A DNA stretch of 34,243 nucleotides from an uncultured Saccharophagus sp. (GTDB taxonomy: Bacteria > Pseudomonadota > Gammaproteobacteria > Pseudomonadales > Cellvibrionaceae): positions 1 through 34,243 of the forward strand of contig CAKZUG010000119.1 in assembly GCA_937920545.1 (NCBI GenBank), in the 5' to 3' direction. Shown in pieces: positions 1-7,862 of the stretch (positions within the stretch are counted from its first letter, which is position 1; each line of letters begins with the position of its first letter). A program made the translations under genes and the position numbers. The notes below the pieces were generated by a model. It had not been told where the DNA came from, ran no database searches, and saw only the letters and a list, made by a program, of their open reading frames with translations.

Positions 1-208
1 CTAACCCTTCTACGCTACCATAAGGTGTCTCCTGAGCATCAAAGGCTGTTTGAATAATAAAATGCGTCTCTTTGTTATTAAGTTCAGACGCTGAATCAGG
101 AGCGTTTGCACCCAAAAAAAGAGAGCTAAACCCCGAGCCGCCAATAATAGCCACACACATAGAAGGCTCAGATAGTGAAGAAGATGTGAGAGATGAAGAA
201 GTATGCAT
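1..208 (-). CDS. mtnP: S-methyl-5'-thioadenosine/thioinosine phosphorylase, 5' part only
   Basis: The minus-strand frame starts at ATG 208-206 and stays open to the window edge (69 codons), so the 3' part is missing. After a serine-rich stretch of about 16 residues it reads CVAIIGGSGF and, near residue 60, ETPYG. The phosphate-binding GG[ST]G start and the TPYG motif are typical of the MTAP branch of the PNP/UDP phosphorylase family, which splits methylthioadenosine or methylthioinosine into base and methylthioribose-1-phosphate. Its start overlaps the stop of the upstream phosphoribosyltransferase gene (TAATG), so the two are probably translationally coupled. That partner reuses hypoxanthine, which makes methylthioinosine a plausible substrate (inference). 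The true start could be the internal ATG at 160-158, which removes the serine-rich leader. Confidence 0.8.
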   Translation of the reverse strand, partial: MHTSSSLTSSSLSEPSMCVAIIGGSGFSSLFLGANAPDSASELNNKETHFIIQTAFDAQETPYGSVEGL

Positions 209-798
209 TAGGCTGTCTCGTCAAAATAATAAATGCCTGGTGCATTGCGGTATAGACCACTCGCATCCATGCCCATACCAAAAATAAATTTATCAGGCAC
301 GCGTAGCGCGTCAAAATCAGGCGGCGCGATAGCTTGCCCAGTACGGTGCTTATCTTTATAAATCAATACGGCTGTTTGTACATCAATAGCACCACGGTCT
401 AAGCAATACTGTTTGACACGCGCCAGTGTGATACCGTCATCATAGATATCATCTAACAATAGTACGCAGCGACCATGTAAATCCATTTTTGGCTCGGCCA
501 ATAACGCTAAATCGCCGCCTGTTTGGCTATGTGCATAGCGGGTCGCGTGAATGTAGTCACACTCAAGTGTGACGCCTAACTGCATCAACGCTAAGCTTGA
601 AAATATCATCCCACCATTCATGACAGTCAAGGCCACTAAAGGCGCGTGTAATGGTGGCTCAAAGTTACGCTCTACTTTTGCATAATGCGCTTTGATTTTT
701 GTACACAAGGTTTTAATAGAACGGTTGACGTCATCGAAGTTATACAATTGGTGCGCTTGGCTCAATGCCTGCTGATATGTTTTGGGTGGCTCGAACAT
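208..798 (-). CDS. hpt: Hypoxanthine-guanine phosphoribosyltransferase family protein
   Basis: This 196-residue cytosolic enzyme joins a purine base (hypoxanthine or guanine) to PRPP to give IMP or GMP. The PRPP-binding loop is clear at residues 111-125 (VLLLDDIYDDGITL), with the two acidic residues followed by DG-x-TL. NGG at 61-63 is the conserved pyrophosphate-loop region of HPRTs, and VPDKFIFGMGMD near the C-terminus matches the HPRT base-binding segment. It is slightly longer than E. coli Hpt. It lies downstream of nagZ after a 144-base gap and overlaps the start of the phosphorylase gene (TAATG), so the pair forms a small salvage operon. The assignment to the phosphoribosyltransferase family is firm. 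The exact base preference cannot be read from the sequence. Confidence 0.85.
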   Translation of the reverse strand: MFEPPKTYQQALSQAHQLYNFDDVNRSIKTLCTKIKAHYAKVERNFEPPLHAPLVALTVMNGGMIFSSLALMQLGVTLECDYIHATRYAHSQTGGDLALLAEPKMDLHGRCVLLLDDIYDDGITLARVKQYCLDRGAIDVQTAVLIYKDKHRTGQAIAPPDFDALRVPDKFIFGMGMDASGLYRNAPGIYYFDETA

Positions 799-942
799 AA
801 GATCTCTTATTAAAAGCGTTAATTGAGGGTACTACTATATTAATTACAGCAGTATTGGTTAGGTGAAAGCCCCGTGAATTGAACATAATGCCAGGCACCT
901 CGGATAAAAACAGCACTAGATTTAAACAGCATAAAAACAGGG

Positions 943-1974
943 TTAAAGCCATTCGGTTAAATACGCTTTTGTCTTAAGCCATCTCACCTGCTCAAACAAA
1001 TCACTAAAATCGGCTGGGGGAGTTTGCGCCAACATAGACGGTAAGCGTTGCGATAAAAACTTGGGCTGCGATAACGCGCGCACCACCTCTTCAGCACCTT
1101 TAGGGTTATTACACACTATAACGGCATCACAACCGGCTTGCATGGCTGCTTGGGCTCGCTGCGTATAACTGCCGACACCTGCGGCACCCTGCATGGACAA
1201 ATCATCACTGAAAATCACGCCTTTATAGCCCATTTTTTCACGCAAAATATCATGAAGCCAAATGCGAGAAAAGCCGACTGGCTGGCTATCGACTTGAGAA
1301 AAAATAATATGGGCTGGCATCAAAGCATTACACTCGTGCAGTAACATACTAAAAGGAATCAAGTCGTGCTGTTCAATGCGAGTAAAATCACGAGGATCTA
1401 TAGGTAGTGTAATGTGGCTGTCTTCGACCACGCTACCATGCCCAGGAAAATGCTTACCTGTGGTGGCCATACCCGCCTCATGCATACCCTGCATAAACGC
1501 CCCCGCCATATGTGTAATATCTTCAGGGTGAGGAGAGAAAGCACGGTTACCGATAATATCACTGAGATTTTGATCGGCATCTAAAACAGGCGCATAGCTA
1601 ATATCAATGCCTACTTTTAATAGCTCAGCGGCCATTAACCAACCGACATCGGTCAGTAATTGCAAAGCTGCTTCTGGCTCTTGCTGGTATAACGGTAAGA
1701 AATTTTGCATAGCAGGAATACGCGTAAACCCTGTTTTAAAACGCTGCACACGACCACCTTCATGATCTACGGCAATCACTAAACGGGAGTTAATACCACG
1801 AAGATCGGCAACCAACTGACGTAACTGCGTATAACTTTCAAAGTTTCGCGTAAATAGAATCACACCACCCACAGCGTTTTGCGCTATGAGGGCTTGCTCA
1901 GATGCAGTCAGTGTCGTGCCTTGAATATCAATAATACAAGGGCCAAGCGACGATAAGTGTTCAGTAGATTCCAT
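943..1974 (-). CDS. nagZ: Beta-N-acetylhexosaminidase NagZ
   Basis: NagZ is a cytosolic glycoside hydrolase family 3 enzyme. It removes GlcNAc from anhydro-muropeptides during peptidoglycan recycling and so shapes AmpR-type beta-lactamase induction in species that have it. The protein is 343 residues, the normal size. Visible motifs are DHEGGRVQRF (70-79, substrate binding), KHFPGHG (174-180), the catalytic His-Asp loop EDSHITLP (His187) and the nucleophile region FSDDLSM (Asp257/258). It is divergent from lexA across a 203-base gap and is followed by hpt and mtnP on the same strand. In Pseudomonas nagZ and lexA also lie close together, with psrA between them. No psrA is present here. Confidence 0.96.
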   Translation of the reverse strand: MESTEHLSSLGPCIIDIQGTTLTASEQALIAQNAVGGVILFTRNFESYTQLRQLVADLRGINSRLVIAVDHEGGRVQRFKTGFTRIPAMQNFLPLYQQEPEAALQLLTDVGWLMAAELLKVGIDISYAPVLDADQNLSDIIGNRAFSPHPEDITHMAGAFMQGMHEAGMATTGKHFPGHGSVVEDSHITLPIDPRDFTRIEQHDLIPFSMLLHECNALMPAHIIFSQVDSQPVGFSRIWLHDILREKMGYKGVIFSDDLSMQGAAGVGSYTQRAQAAMQAGCDAVIVCNNPKGAEEVVRALSQPKFLSQRLPSMLAQTPPADFSDLFEQVRWLKTKAYLTEWL

Positions 1975-2057
1975 TAGGTATACTCATTTAAACATAATAA
2001 TAAATAATAACATGCTAAACGTAACCATGAGGCTACGGCACCCCTAATTTTTTTGAT

Positions 2058-2086
2058 ATTAAAACAAGCGTAACTTTGTTAAACAA
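2058..2086 (-). promoter_or_regulatory. Candidate sigma-70 promoter for nagZ
   Basis: Read on the minus strand, TTGTTT (2086-2081) and TTTAAT (2063-2058) are separated by 17 bases. The -10 matches 5 of 6 consensus positions and the -35 matches 3 of 6. It would give a leader of about 75 bases before the nagZ start. It lies inside the inverted repeat at 2062-2101. Assigned by eye only. Confidence 0.35.
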
Positions 2087-2101
2087 TGAGAGCGCTTGTT
2101 T
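2062..2101. promoter_or_regulatory. Inverted repeat between nagZ and lexA, candidate operator
   Basis: AAACAAGCG (2062-2070) is an exact reverse complement of CGCTTGTTT (2093-2101). Between them is a second small dyad, TTGTTAAACAA. The right arm overlaps the likely -35 of lexA and the left arm touches the likely -10 of nagZ. No T-run follows either arm, so it does not look like a terminator. The binding protein is unknown. Confidence 0.4.
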
Positions 2102-2123
2102 AAAACTACGTACTGTATATAAT
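2096..2123 (+). promoter_or_regulatory. lexA promoter
   Basis: TTGTTT (2096-2101) and a perfect TATAAT (2118-2123) are 16 bases apart. The -10 hexamer lies inside the first LexA box, which fits direct repression of lexA by its own product, as in E. coli. Confidence 0.65.
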
Positions 2124-2147
2124 CACATAAACTGTATAAAAAAACAT
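2113..2147 (+). promoter_or_regulatory. Tandem LexA (SOS) boxes of lexA
   Basis: Two sites of the form CTGT-N8-ACAT lie at 2113-2128 and 2132-2147, starting 19 bases apart. Each differs from the gammaproteobacterial consensus CTGT-N8-ACAG only at the last base. The E. coli lexA promoter also has two boxes, about 21 bases apart. The boxes cover the -10 and the presumed transcription start, so the gene should be autorepressed and induced by DNA damage. Confidence 0.8.
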
Positions 2148-2177
2148 GCCTTCTGGCTACTTGGATTGGAGCATTTT

Positions 2178-2777
2178 ATGTACGCTTTAACAGCGCGTCA
2201 AAAACAAGTTTTATCATTAATAGAAGACCATATAGAAGATACTGGCTACCCACCTACACGGGCAGAAATTGCTAAAACACTGGGCTTTAAATCGGCGAAT
2301 GCTGCTGAAGAACACATTAAAGCTTTAGCCAAAAAAGGCGCTATTGAAATAGTACCCGGCGCATCAAGAGGTATTCGGTTAGTACAAACCAATAAAGGCT
2401 TACCGTTAGTGGGCAAAGTGGCAGCGGGACACCCTATCTTAGCGGCTGAAAATATTCATGATTACCACAATATTCCTAGCGACTTATTCAAACCCCATGC
2501 TGATTACTTGTTAAAAGTACAGGGAATGAGCATGAAAGATGTAGGTATTTTAGACGGTGACCTATTAGCCGTGCATAAAGCCAGCACAGCCCGCAGCGGC
2601 GATATTGTTGTTGCCCGTATTGACGATGAAGTCACGGTAAAGCGCTACAAACGCGAAAAAAACAAAGCGATTGTGCAACTGATACCTGAAAACCCCGACT
2701 TTGACATTATCGAAGTCGATCTACGCGAAAGTAACTTTAGCATTGAAGGGTTGAGTGTGGGTGTTATCAGGCGTTAA
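2178..2777 (+). CDS. lexA: SOS repressor LexA
   Basis: LexA represses DNA-damage genes as a dimer and cleaves itself when RecA filaments form. The chosen start, ATG 2178, gives 199 residues and the typical N-terminus [12 protein letters not shown]. It has GGAG six bases upstream. A longer frame from 2076 would run through the promoter and SOS boxes and is not credible. The winged-helix DNA-binding domain covers residues 1-65. The cleavage site is Ala83-Gly84 (VAAGHP). The catalytic dyad is Ser118 (QGMSMK) and Lys155 (TVKRY). All key residues are present, so it should be a normal inducible repressor. Unlike Pseudomonas, no sulA follows; a terminator and convergent sohB lie downstream. Confidence 0.97.
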   Translation: MYALTARQKQVLSLIEDHIEDTGYPPTRAEIAKTLGFKSANAAEEHIKALAKKGAIEIVPGASRGIRLVQTNKGLPLVGKVAAGHPILAAENIHDYHNIPSDLFKPHADYLLKVQGMSMKDVGILDGDLLAVHKASTARSGDIVVARIDDEVTVKRYKREKNKAIVQLIPENPDFDIIEVDLRESNFSIEGLSVGVIRR

Positions 2778-2806
2778 GGTATAAAACATTATTATCAATC
2801 AGAATC

Positions 2807-2833
2807 AAACGGCGCTTATTGCGCCGTTTTTAT
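2807..2833. terminator. Rho-independent terminator between lexA and sohB
   Basis: A 9-bp perfect stem AAACGGCGC / GCGCCGTTT with loop TTATT is followed by a T-rich stretch on plus and an A/T-rich arm on minus. It lies 29 bases after lexA and between convergent genes, so it probably works in both directions. Confidence 0.85.
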
Positions 2834-2870
2834 TTATCACTGGCTAATAGACTTCAGCCAAGCGAATAAG

Positions 2871-3950
2871 CTAGAAAAACTTTGTTTGCGAGTATTGCCA
2901 AAAACGATTAAAGACACGTGTAATTGAGGCCTCAACGCCTATGCCTAATTTTTCGGCTAAGGTCTGTTTTGTGACAAACGAGAGCTCAAAAATATCAGCT
3001 TTTTTATGTAAATCGTATATGTATGCATCGGATGTTTGTATTTTATCTATCAGCTTTTGCTCAATAGCCTGAGAACCAAACCAAATTTCACCTGTAGCCA
3101 CTTTTTCTATATCGACAATCGGGCGATGCTCGCGAATAAAATCTTTAAACAGCGTATGCGTCTGCTCCAGATCTTCTACAAACTTTTCACGGCCCTTGTC
3201 GGTATTTTCGCCAAATACCGTTAGCGTACGCTTGTATTCACCGGCTGTGAGTGTTTCGTAATCAATGTCGTTTTTCTTGAGCAGCTTATGGAAATTAGGC
3301 AACTGCGCCACCACACCAATAGACCCAATAACGGCAAACGGCGCACTAATAATTTTATCCGCAACACAGGCCATCATGTAGCCACCGCTTGCGGCTACTT
3401 TATCGACACAAATAGTGAGCGGGATATTTTTTTCAGTAATTCGCGCTAACTGGCTAGAGGCGAAACCATAGCTATGAACCATGCCACCCGGGCTTTCAAG
3501 CTTAACCACTACTTCGTCGGTAGGTTTGGCTACCGATAAAATGCCGGTAATAATTTCACGCAGCTCTTCTGCTTCTGATGCTTTAACATCGCCATCAAAA
3601 CTTGTAACAAAGACGCGAGGTTTTTCAGGTGATTTCTCTTCTTCTGTATCGGATGATTTAACAGAAGCCGTTTTTTTAGCTTGTTTTTTCTTTTCTTTTT
3701 GATCTTTTTTCAACTGCTTTTTTTCGGCTTTACGCTGCTGCTGTCTTACGTCTTCATCAATAATGGCGTCATTTAAAAGGTCAACAACATCGTCGAATTT
3801 GTCGTTCACTTTTTTGATATCTATTTTACCCGCCGACTCCCCATCGCCTTTAGACGATGCGGCAATAATGATAAATACAATGATGCCCACTGTAATAATG
3901 ACAGTCATTGACTTGGCCAAAAAAAGGCCATACTCGCTTATAAATTCCAA
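2871..3950 (-). CDS. sohB: SohB-type inner-membrane protease (peptidase S49)
   Basis: This 359-residue membrane-anchored serine protease resembles E. coli SohB and the signal-peptide peptidase family. Residues about 12-32 form a transmembrane helix. A lysine- and glutamate-rich stretch follows (about 70-110), then the S49 protease domain. The catalytic dyad is visible: Ser188 in VAASGGYMMAC and Lys240 in GEYKRTLT. SPGGMVHSYG (153-162) is the conserved oxyanion region. Its role is probably quality control of membrane or periplasmic proteins; its substrates are unknown. It is separated from the next minus-strand gene by 68 bases with no obvious terminator. Confidence 0.93.
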   Translation of the reverse strand: MEFISEYGLFLAKSMTVIITVGIIVFIIIAASSKGDGESAGKIDIKKVNDKFDDVVDLLNDAIIDEDVRQQQRKAEKKQLKKDQKEKKKQAKKTASVKSSDTEEEKSPEKPRVFVTSFDGDVKASEAEELREIITGILSVAKPTDEVVVKLESPGGMVHSYGFASSQLARITEKNIPLTICVDKVAASGGYMMACVADKIISAPFAVIGSIGVVAQLPNFHKLLKKNDIDYETLTAGEYKRTLTVFGENTDKGREKFVEDLEQTHTLFKDFIREHRPIVDIEKVATGEIWFGSQAIEQKLIDKIQTSDAYIYDLHKKADIFELSFVTKQTLAEKLGIGVEASITRVFNRFWQYSQTKFF

Positions 3951-4018
3951 AATGGTCCTACCTCTATGCTATTGCTTTTTGTTGATGCTATTTAAGTGTA
4001 CATGATGAATAACTGGCT

Positions 4019-4672
4019 TTACTGCCATTCGTTAACAGCGGCTTCTGCAAGTTTATTGAGTGGCTTGGCCACCAAGCCTTTATTTGACAATAAAACTTCG
4101 TACAGTGCGCCATCGGCTAATGGCAAGTAAACAGCCGTACCGTACGCGGTATCTACCCCAGGGACAACCCCTTTATTATCATTTAGCCATGTCCATGTAT
4201 CAAAATATGAGTGCTCGCTTGGGATTTCAAATATCGACCTACGGCTATCTTGCTCTTGCTCAACAGAAAAATACCGCCCCGATAAGCGGTCTAGGCGGTA
4301 AGTGGGTTTCACACCCACAATGGCTAGGCTGTCTGACCATGTAAAAACACGGGCATCAAGTTGCCACATATCCCCGACTATGGAATAAACTTGCTTTTTG
4401 TCCGCACCCACTTGCGAAAACTCCACACTAAAGTGCTGATTTTTGAGCTGTTTAATCTCAAGCGTACCAATTGACTTGTCATTTAACAGTGGCTTGTACG
4501 ACATAACATCGACAGCTATAACAACACAAAAAGCACTGATGGCTAGAAGGGATAAACCAATAGTACCCCGCAACCACCCGCTAAACCACGGTGTAACCCT
4601 CAGACATTTAAACGCAAAATACGCAGGGATGGCGGCCATAAGACCCAATATAAATAAGATACCTAAAGACAT
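4019..4672 (-). CDS. Uncharacterised membrane protein, downstream partner of nudC
   Basis: The 217-residue protein has two hydrophobic helices near the N-terminus (about 2-20 and 36-56), then a mostly hydrophilic domain with many aromatic residues, probably outside the cytoplasm. No catalytic motif is recognised. Its start codon lies one base after the nudC stop (TAATATG), so translation is probably coupled. A hypothetical gene in the same place beside nudC and fimL is found in Pseudomonas, which suggests a conserved neighbourhood but gives no function. Some homologues may carry transporter-like labels; nothing seen here supports transport. Confidence 0.75.
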   Translation of the reverse strand: MSLGILFILGLMAAIPAYFAFKCLRVTPWFSGWLRGTIGLSLLAISAFCVVIAVDVMSYKPLLNDKSIGTLEIKQLKNQHFSVEFSQVGADKKQVYSIVGDMWQLDARVFTWSDSLAIVGVKPTYRLDRLSGRYFSVEQEQDSRRSIFEIPSEHSYFDTWTWLNDNKGVVPGVDTAYGTAVYLPLADGALYEVLLSNKGLVAKPLNKLAEAAVNEWQ

Positions 4673-4673
4673 A

Positions 4674-5489
4674 TTACCTTCTTAAACTTGCTATAAATTG
4701 TTGAATAATATCGTACGAAATAGTGCCGACACGAGGAATACTAGGTAACTGGTGCACATCAAACCATTGCGCATGCAGTATCTCATTGCCATCGACATTG
4801 ATGTCGCCTGAATCATAGTGAGCATGAAAACCTAACATTAATTGTCCAGGGAACGGCCAAGGCTGAGAACACAAATAGGTAATATTTTTTACCTTAATGC
4901 CTACCTCCTCAAATACTTCACGAGCAAAGGCTTGCTCGGCTGTTTCGCCAGCCTCGATAAAGCCCGCTAATGTACTGTACATACCTTCTGGGTGTCGGCT
5001 ATTGTGGGCAAGCAGGCATTGATCACCATGCGAAACCAATCCGATAACACAAGGCGAAATACGTGGGTAATTCAAAATATTACACACGTTACAGCCATGT
5101 GCTCGACCACCATCTAAAGGTTGAGTTGGTAAACCGCAACGACCACAAAATTGATGATCTAATTGCCAGCGTACAAGTTGTACCGCCCGCCCAAGTACAT
5201 TAAAGATGTTAGCAGGGAGCACGTCGAGTAAACGTTTAAGGCTTGTCCATTCCCAGTTTTCATGGGTGAAAGTATGATTTTTTTTGATGTACAAAACCGA
5301 GACACTGTCGCCTTTATAGGTAGATAACGGTAAGGTGAATAACGATAATGCCTTAAATTGTGATGAAAGTGGGATAAGAAACTGGCTCTGGCAGCGTGAT
5401 ACCAGCACCGAGTTTGACTCATCGACCAAAACAAACCATTGAGCGGTGGAGGCATCAAACTCGGTTAACGATAAATTATGATCAGACAC
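4674..5489 (-). CDS. nudC: NADH pyrophosphatase / NAD-cap RNA hydrolase NudC
   Basis: NudC cleaves NAD(H) to NMN(H) and AMP and removes NAD caps from RNA 5' ends. The 271-residue protein has a four-cysteine zinc ribbon (Cys115, 118, 133, 136), a complete Nudix box at 176-198 (Gly176, Glu182, Arg190-Glu191, Glu194-Glu195, Gly197) and the diagnostic SQPWPFP motif at 208-214. Family members usually have Ser soon after this motif; here it reads GQLM. It lies seven bases downstream of fimL and one base before the small membrane protein gene, so the three probably form one transcript. The fimL-nudC order matches Pseudomonas aeruginosa. Confidence 0.96.
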   Translation of the reverse strand: MSDHNLSLTEFDASTAQWFVLVDESNSVLVSRCQSQFLIPLSSQFKALSLFTLPLSTYKGDSVSVLYIKKNHTFTHENWEWTSLKRLLDVLPANIFNVLGRAVQLVRWQLDHQFCGRCGLPTQPLDGGRAHGCNVCNILNYPRISPCVIGLVSHGDQCLLAHNSRHPEGMYSTLAGFIEAGETAEQAFAREVFEEVGIKVKNITYLCSQPWPFPGQLMLGFHAHYDSGDINVDGNEILHAQWFDVHQLPSIPRVGTISYDIIQQFIASLRR

Positions 5490-5496
5490 GAGTGAG

Positions 5497-7218
5497 TTAT
5501 TTCTCTATTTTATAGCCAAGGGCGGCAAGGTTTTCTTCGGCCGATGAAAGCACCGCTTCATTCATTACCCCTTGATGGTTAGCTGAGTCGATATAAAACT
5601 CAAGTGTTACGATAGCGTCGGCGAACGTTTCAAGTAACTCTTTAATCGCAGCAGGGTGACTATCTTGCACGGATAAAACATCTTCAACAAAACTTGCGCA
5701 TAAAAACATGAGGTCGGCGGCATGCTGCTTTTTAAGCATGGCCAAACCACCGCGTACAGAATGAAGAGTTTTAGCAATATTACTGATATGACTCACATCA
5801 AAGTCCGTCTCACTAAAAGAGCTAATCGCTCTTTTAGTGAGCATAATGCCGGCTTGACACTCTTCTAAAACAATGGCTTTTGCTTGGCTTAATTCACTGG
5901 CTGCAATAATTTTCTTTTTGGCTATTTCAGTCGCTTCTTGCAGTAAATCAGCATCTACACAGGATGACTCTAATGCCGAAACAGAGCTATCAACATACAA
6001 TAACGTATCTGCGACCTGAAGAAGCGCTTCGTGCTCAGGGCCGTCATCAAGCGAGCGCCACGTTTCTATGACCTTAATTTCGTCTTTGAGCGCATCACTT
6101 GCGGGCTTTAAGCCGACAACACCTAATATGTCAGCCACTTTCAAAAGTGAACCAATGAAACCATCTAAATCATCAATAACGCCCACGGCGGCTTGCGACG
6201 ATGACTCCAAAACTTTCTTAATATTGGCCACTTCTTCACGCAGTATTTTGGCTAACGAGGCAACGGTATGGGCGCTTGGTCCGCGCAAACGGTTACGCTC
6301 TTTATCTAAATCACGGTCATTGTAATGTATCTCGGGTAGGCTATACCCTTTTTTGATAACGTCTGCTGCTTGGCTTTGATGCCCAGATAGAAGCAACAAA
6401 TAACTCAACTCTTTGACAATAGCTTCATTTGGCGCCTGGCTCATAGAGGCTGGGTCTTTCTCAAGAGCATAAATCTCACGATCAATACGGCTCAGAATAA
6501 TACTGCGCGCAGGAAAGAAAGCCATATCGGCTTCATCCATGGCCTCAAATGTACATTGCGATAGCCACCATAATTCGGATTTAGGTTGATCATGGCCGCA
6601 GGTTTGCAATATACGAGAACACGCGCGCTGCATCATTTTTAATGAACTCGATTTTTGTTCACCCTTAATAAGCGATAAAAAACCAATCTGATACATGCAG
6701 CGTAATCGACGTATGTGCGCTTTAAACACCTTGGCATTTAAGCTAGGCTTGTCTACTTTTGGCACATCTAAAGAGCCGCTGATATTCATATCAGTGAAAT
6801 GACTTTCTGTGAAGGGAGGTTTGGCCCGCAACTGGCGTAGATCATTCATGTGAGGAATCAACAATGCAGGCACCTGCCTGCCATTATGTTGCACATATTC
6901 TAAATAACGTGATAGAACAAAAAACGTACTGCTTATTATATCGAGGTGCTGCTGGGCAAGTGAGCTGGTATCAGCGGGCGTAACATTGTTGGCGCTTTCG
7001 AGTAGTTCATCGGCCAGTGCTTTGGCACCACTTAGCTGCAAGAGGCTCAATGAACCACGAATTTGCTTAATACAATCAATGCACGCTTGTAGGCTTTTCT
7101 CTTCGTGATTGTTGGTAACAAAGTCTTCGAGCGACCTTGCCGCCTCTTCGATAGTGACAACAAGCTCGTCACGAACAATACTCAGTGATTGTAAATTAAC
7201 TGAATCAGAAAGATCCAC
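5497..7218 (-). CDS. fimL: FimL-like type IV pilus / cAMP signalling protein (ChpA N-terminal-like)
   Basis: The 573-residue, mostly helical, soluble protein resembles the N-terminal Hpt-like part of ChpA and is next to nudC, as fimL is in P. aeruginosa. FimL there links the Chp chemosensory system, PilG and FimV to adenylate cyclase activity and twitching. The N-terminal Hpt-like segment (about 15-75) reads KQIRG at 51-55, with lysine where an Hpt histidine would be. A second Hpt-like segment near the C-terminus reads LHSVRGG with His486, Arg489 and Gly490 at canonical spacing. The start is GTG at 7218, supported by AAGGA six bases upstream. Phosphotransfer at His486 is inference. Confidence 0.85.
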   Translation of the reverse strand: MDLSDSVNLQSLSIVRDELVVTIEEAARSLEDFVTNNHEEKSLQACIDCIKQIRGSLSLLQLSGAKALADELLESANNVTPADTSSLAQQHLDIISSTFFVLSRYLEYVQHNGRQVPALLIPHMNDLRQLRAKPPFTESHFTDMNISGSLDVPKVDKPSLNAKVFKAHIRRLRCMYQIGFLSLIKGEQKSSSLKMMQRACSRILQTCGHDQPKSELWWLSQCTFEAMDEADMAFFPARSIILSRIDREIYALEKDPASMSQAPNEAIVKELSYLLLLSGHQSQAADVIKKGYSLPEIHYNDRDLDKERNRLRGPSAHTVASLAKILREEVANIKKVLESSSQAAVGVIDDLDGFIGSLLKVADILGVVGLKPASDALKDEIKVIETWRSLDDGPEHEALLQVADTLLYVDSSVSALESSCVDADLLQEATEIAKKKIIAASELSQAKAIVLEECQAGIMLTKRAISSFSETDFDVSHISNIAKTLHSVRGGLAMLKKQHAADLMFLCASFVEDVLSVQDSHPAAIKELLETFADAIVTLEFYIDSANHQGVMNEAVLSSAEENLAALGYKIEK

Positions 7219-7862
7219 GCTGTATCCTTATATGTTTGTCTAGCTTTGGCCCAATAATGGCAAAAGAGAAAGTCTATAGTGTTTTACTACAAATACTATA
7301 GCTCTAAATGAATACGCCATAGTGACATAGCCCAACGTGAATGTGTAACTCAACACGACGACATATTTCACAAAACAACGCATGTTAATTAAATTTTTAC
7401 CAGATACCTATATTGTAATATATAAATGACAGCACGTTTGAGCCGTTTTTTTGGGATGCCGTTTTATTTAGGGCTAAATGAATAATAAAGCGCCACGGCT
7501 TAAATCGTTATGCATTTAAGGGTGAGATTTATTGCAATCTATTGTAAAGAAATTAATTCCACATACCATTTGGCTATTAGTCAACAATCAGCGATAATGC
7601 CGCCAAATGATAAGGCGGACCCTTTTTCGCCGTTTAAGCGCCACGCTTTAAGCGCATTCAGCGCCTTAAAATCAACACACACCCAAAACCCACTAATTGA
7701 TCTAAGCTATTCATATAGAGGGTTCTGGTTTATGTGCATACACGCTTATGGATAACGTTCTTGTGCAATTAACTCTGCAGCCGGAATATTTGATACTTTT
7801 TAGCTTACAACTCTATTAAATCTTCAGCTCTAAATACTAATCGACTTTTTAAGGATACTTAA
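7219..7862. other. Intergenic region between divergent fimL and nhaB
   Basis: No convincing gene was found in these 644 bases. An 81-codon plus frame at 7510-7755 has no recognisable domain or ribosome site. The region has several small dyads: CTATAGT/ACTATAG at 7274-7301 near fimL; CCGCC/GGCGG at 7600-7618 followed by a short T-run; and TTTAAGCGC twice (7633-7641, 7647-7655) followed by the near-inverted GCGCCTTAAA (7661-7670). AAGCGCCACG followed by a CTTAA-like tail occurs near 7488 and again near 7637. A small RNA or regulator sites are possible but unproven. Confidence 0.5.
7790..7819 (+). promoter_or_regulatory. Candidate sigma-70 promoter for nhaB
   Basis: TTGATA (7790-7795, 5 of 6 consensus bases) and TATTAA (7814-7819, 4 of 6) are 18 bases apart. 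The ribosome site AAGGA lies downstream, just before the nhaB ATG at 7863. Found by eye. Confidence 0.35.

Noticed and set aside
740-952. 70-codon minus frame between nagZ and hpt
   Set aside because: It overlaps the start of hpt and the end of nagZ in another frame and has no recognisable content.
2076-2177. N-terminal extension of LexA by 34 residues
   Set aside because: It would be translated from the promoter and SOS-box DNA; the canonical MYALTARQ start with GGAG is at 2178.
7510-7755. 81-codon plus-strand frame in the fimL-nhaB gap
   Set aside because: No ribosome site, no domain-like pattern, and it crosses the hairpin and repeat cluster; probably chance.
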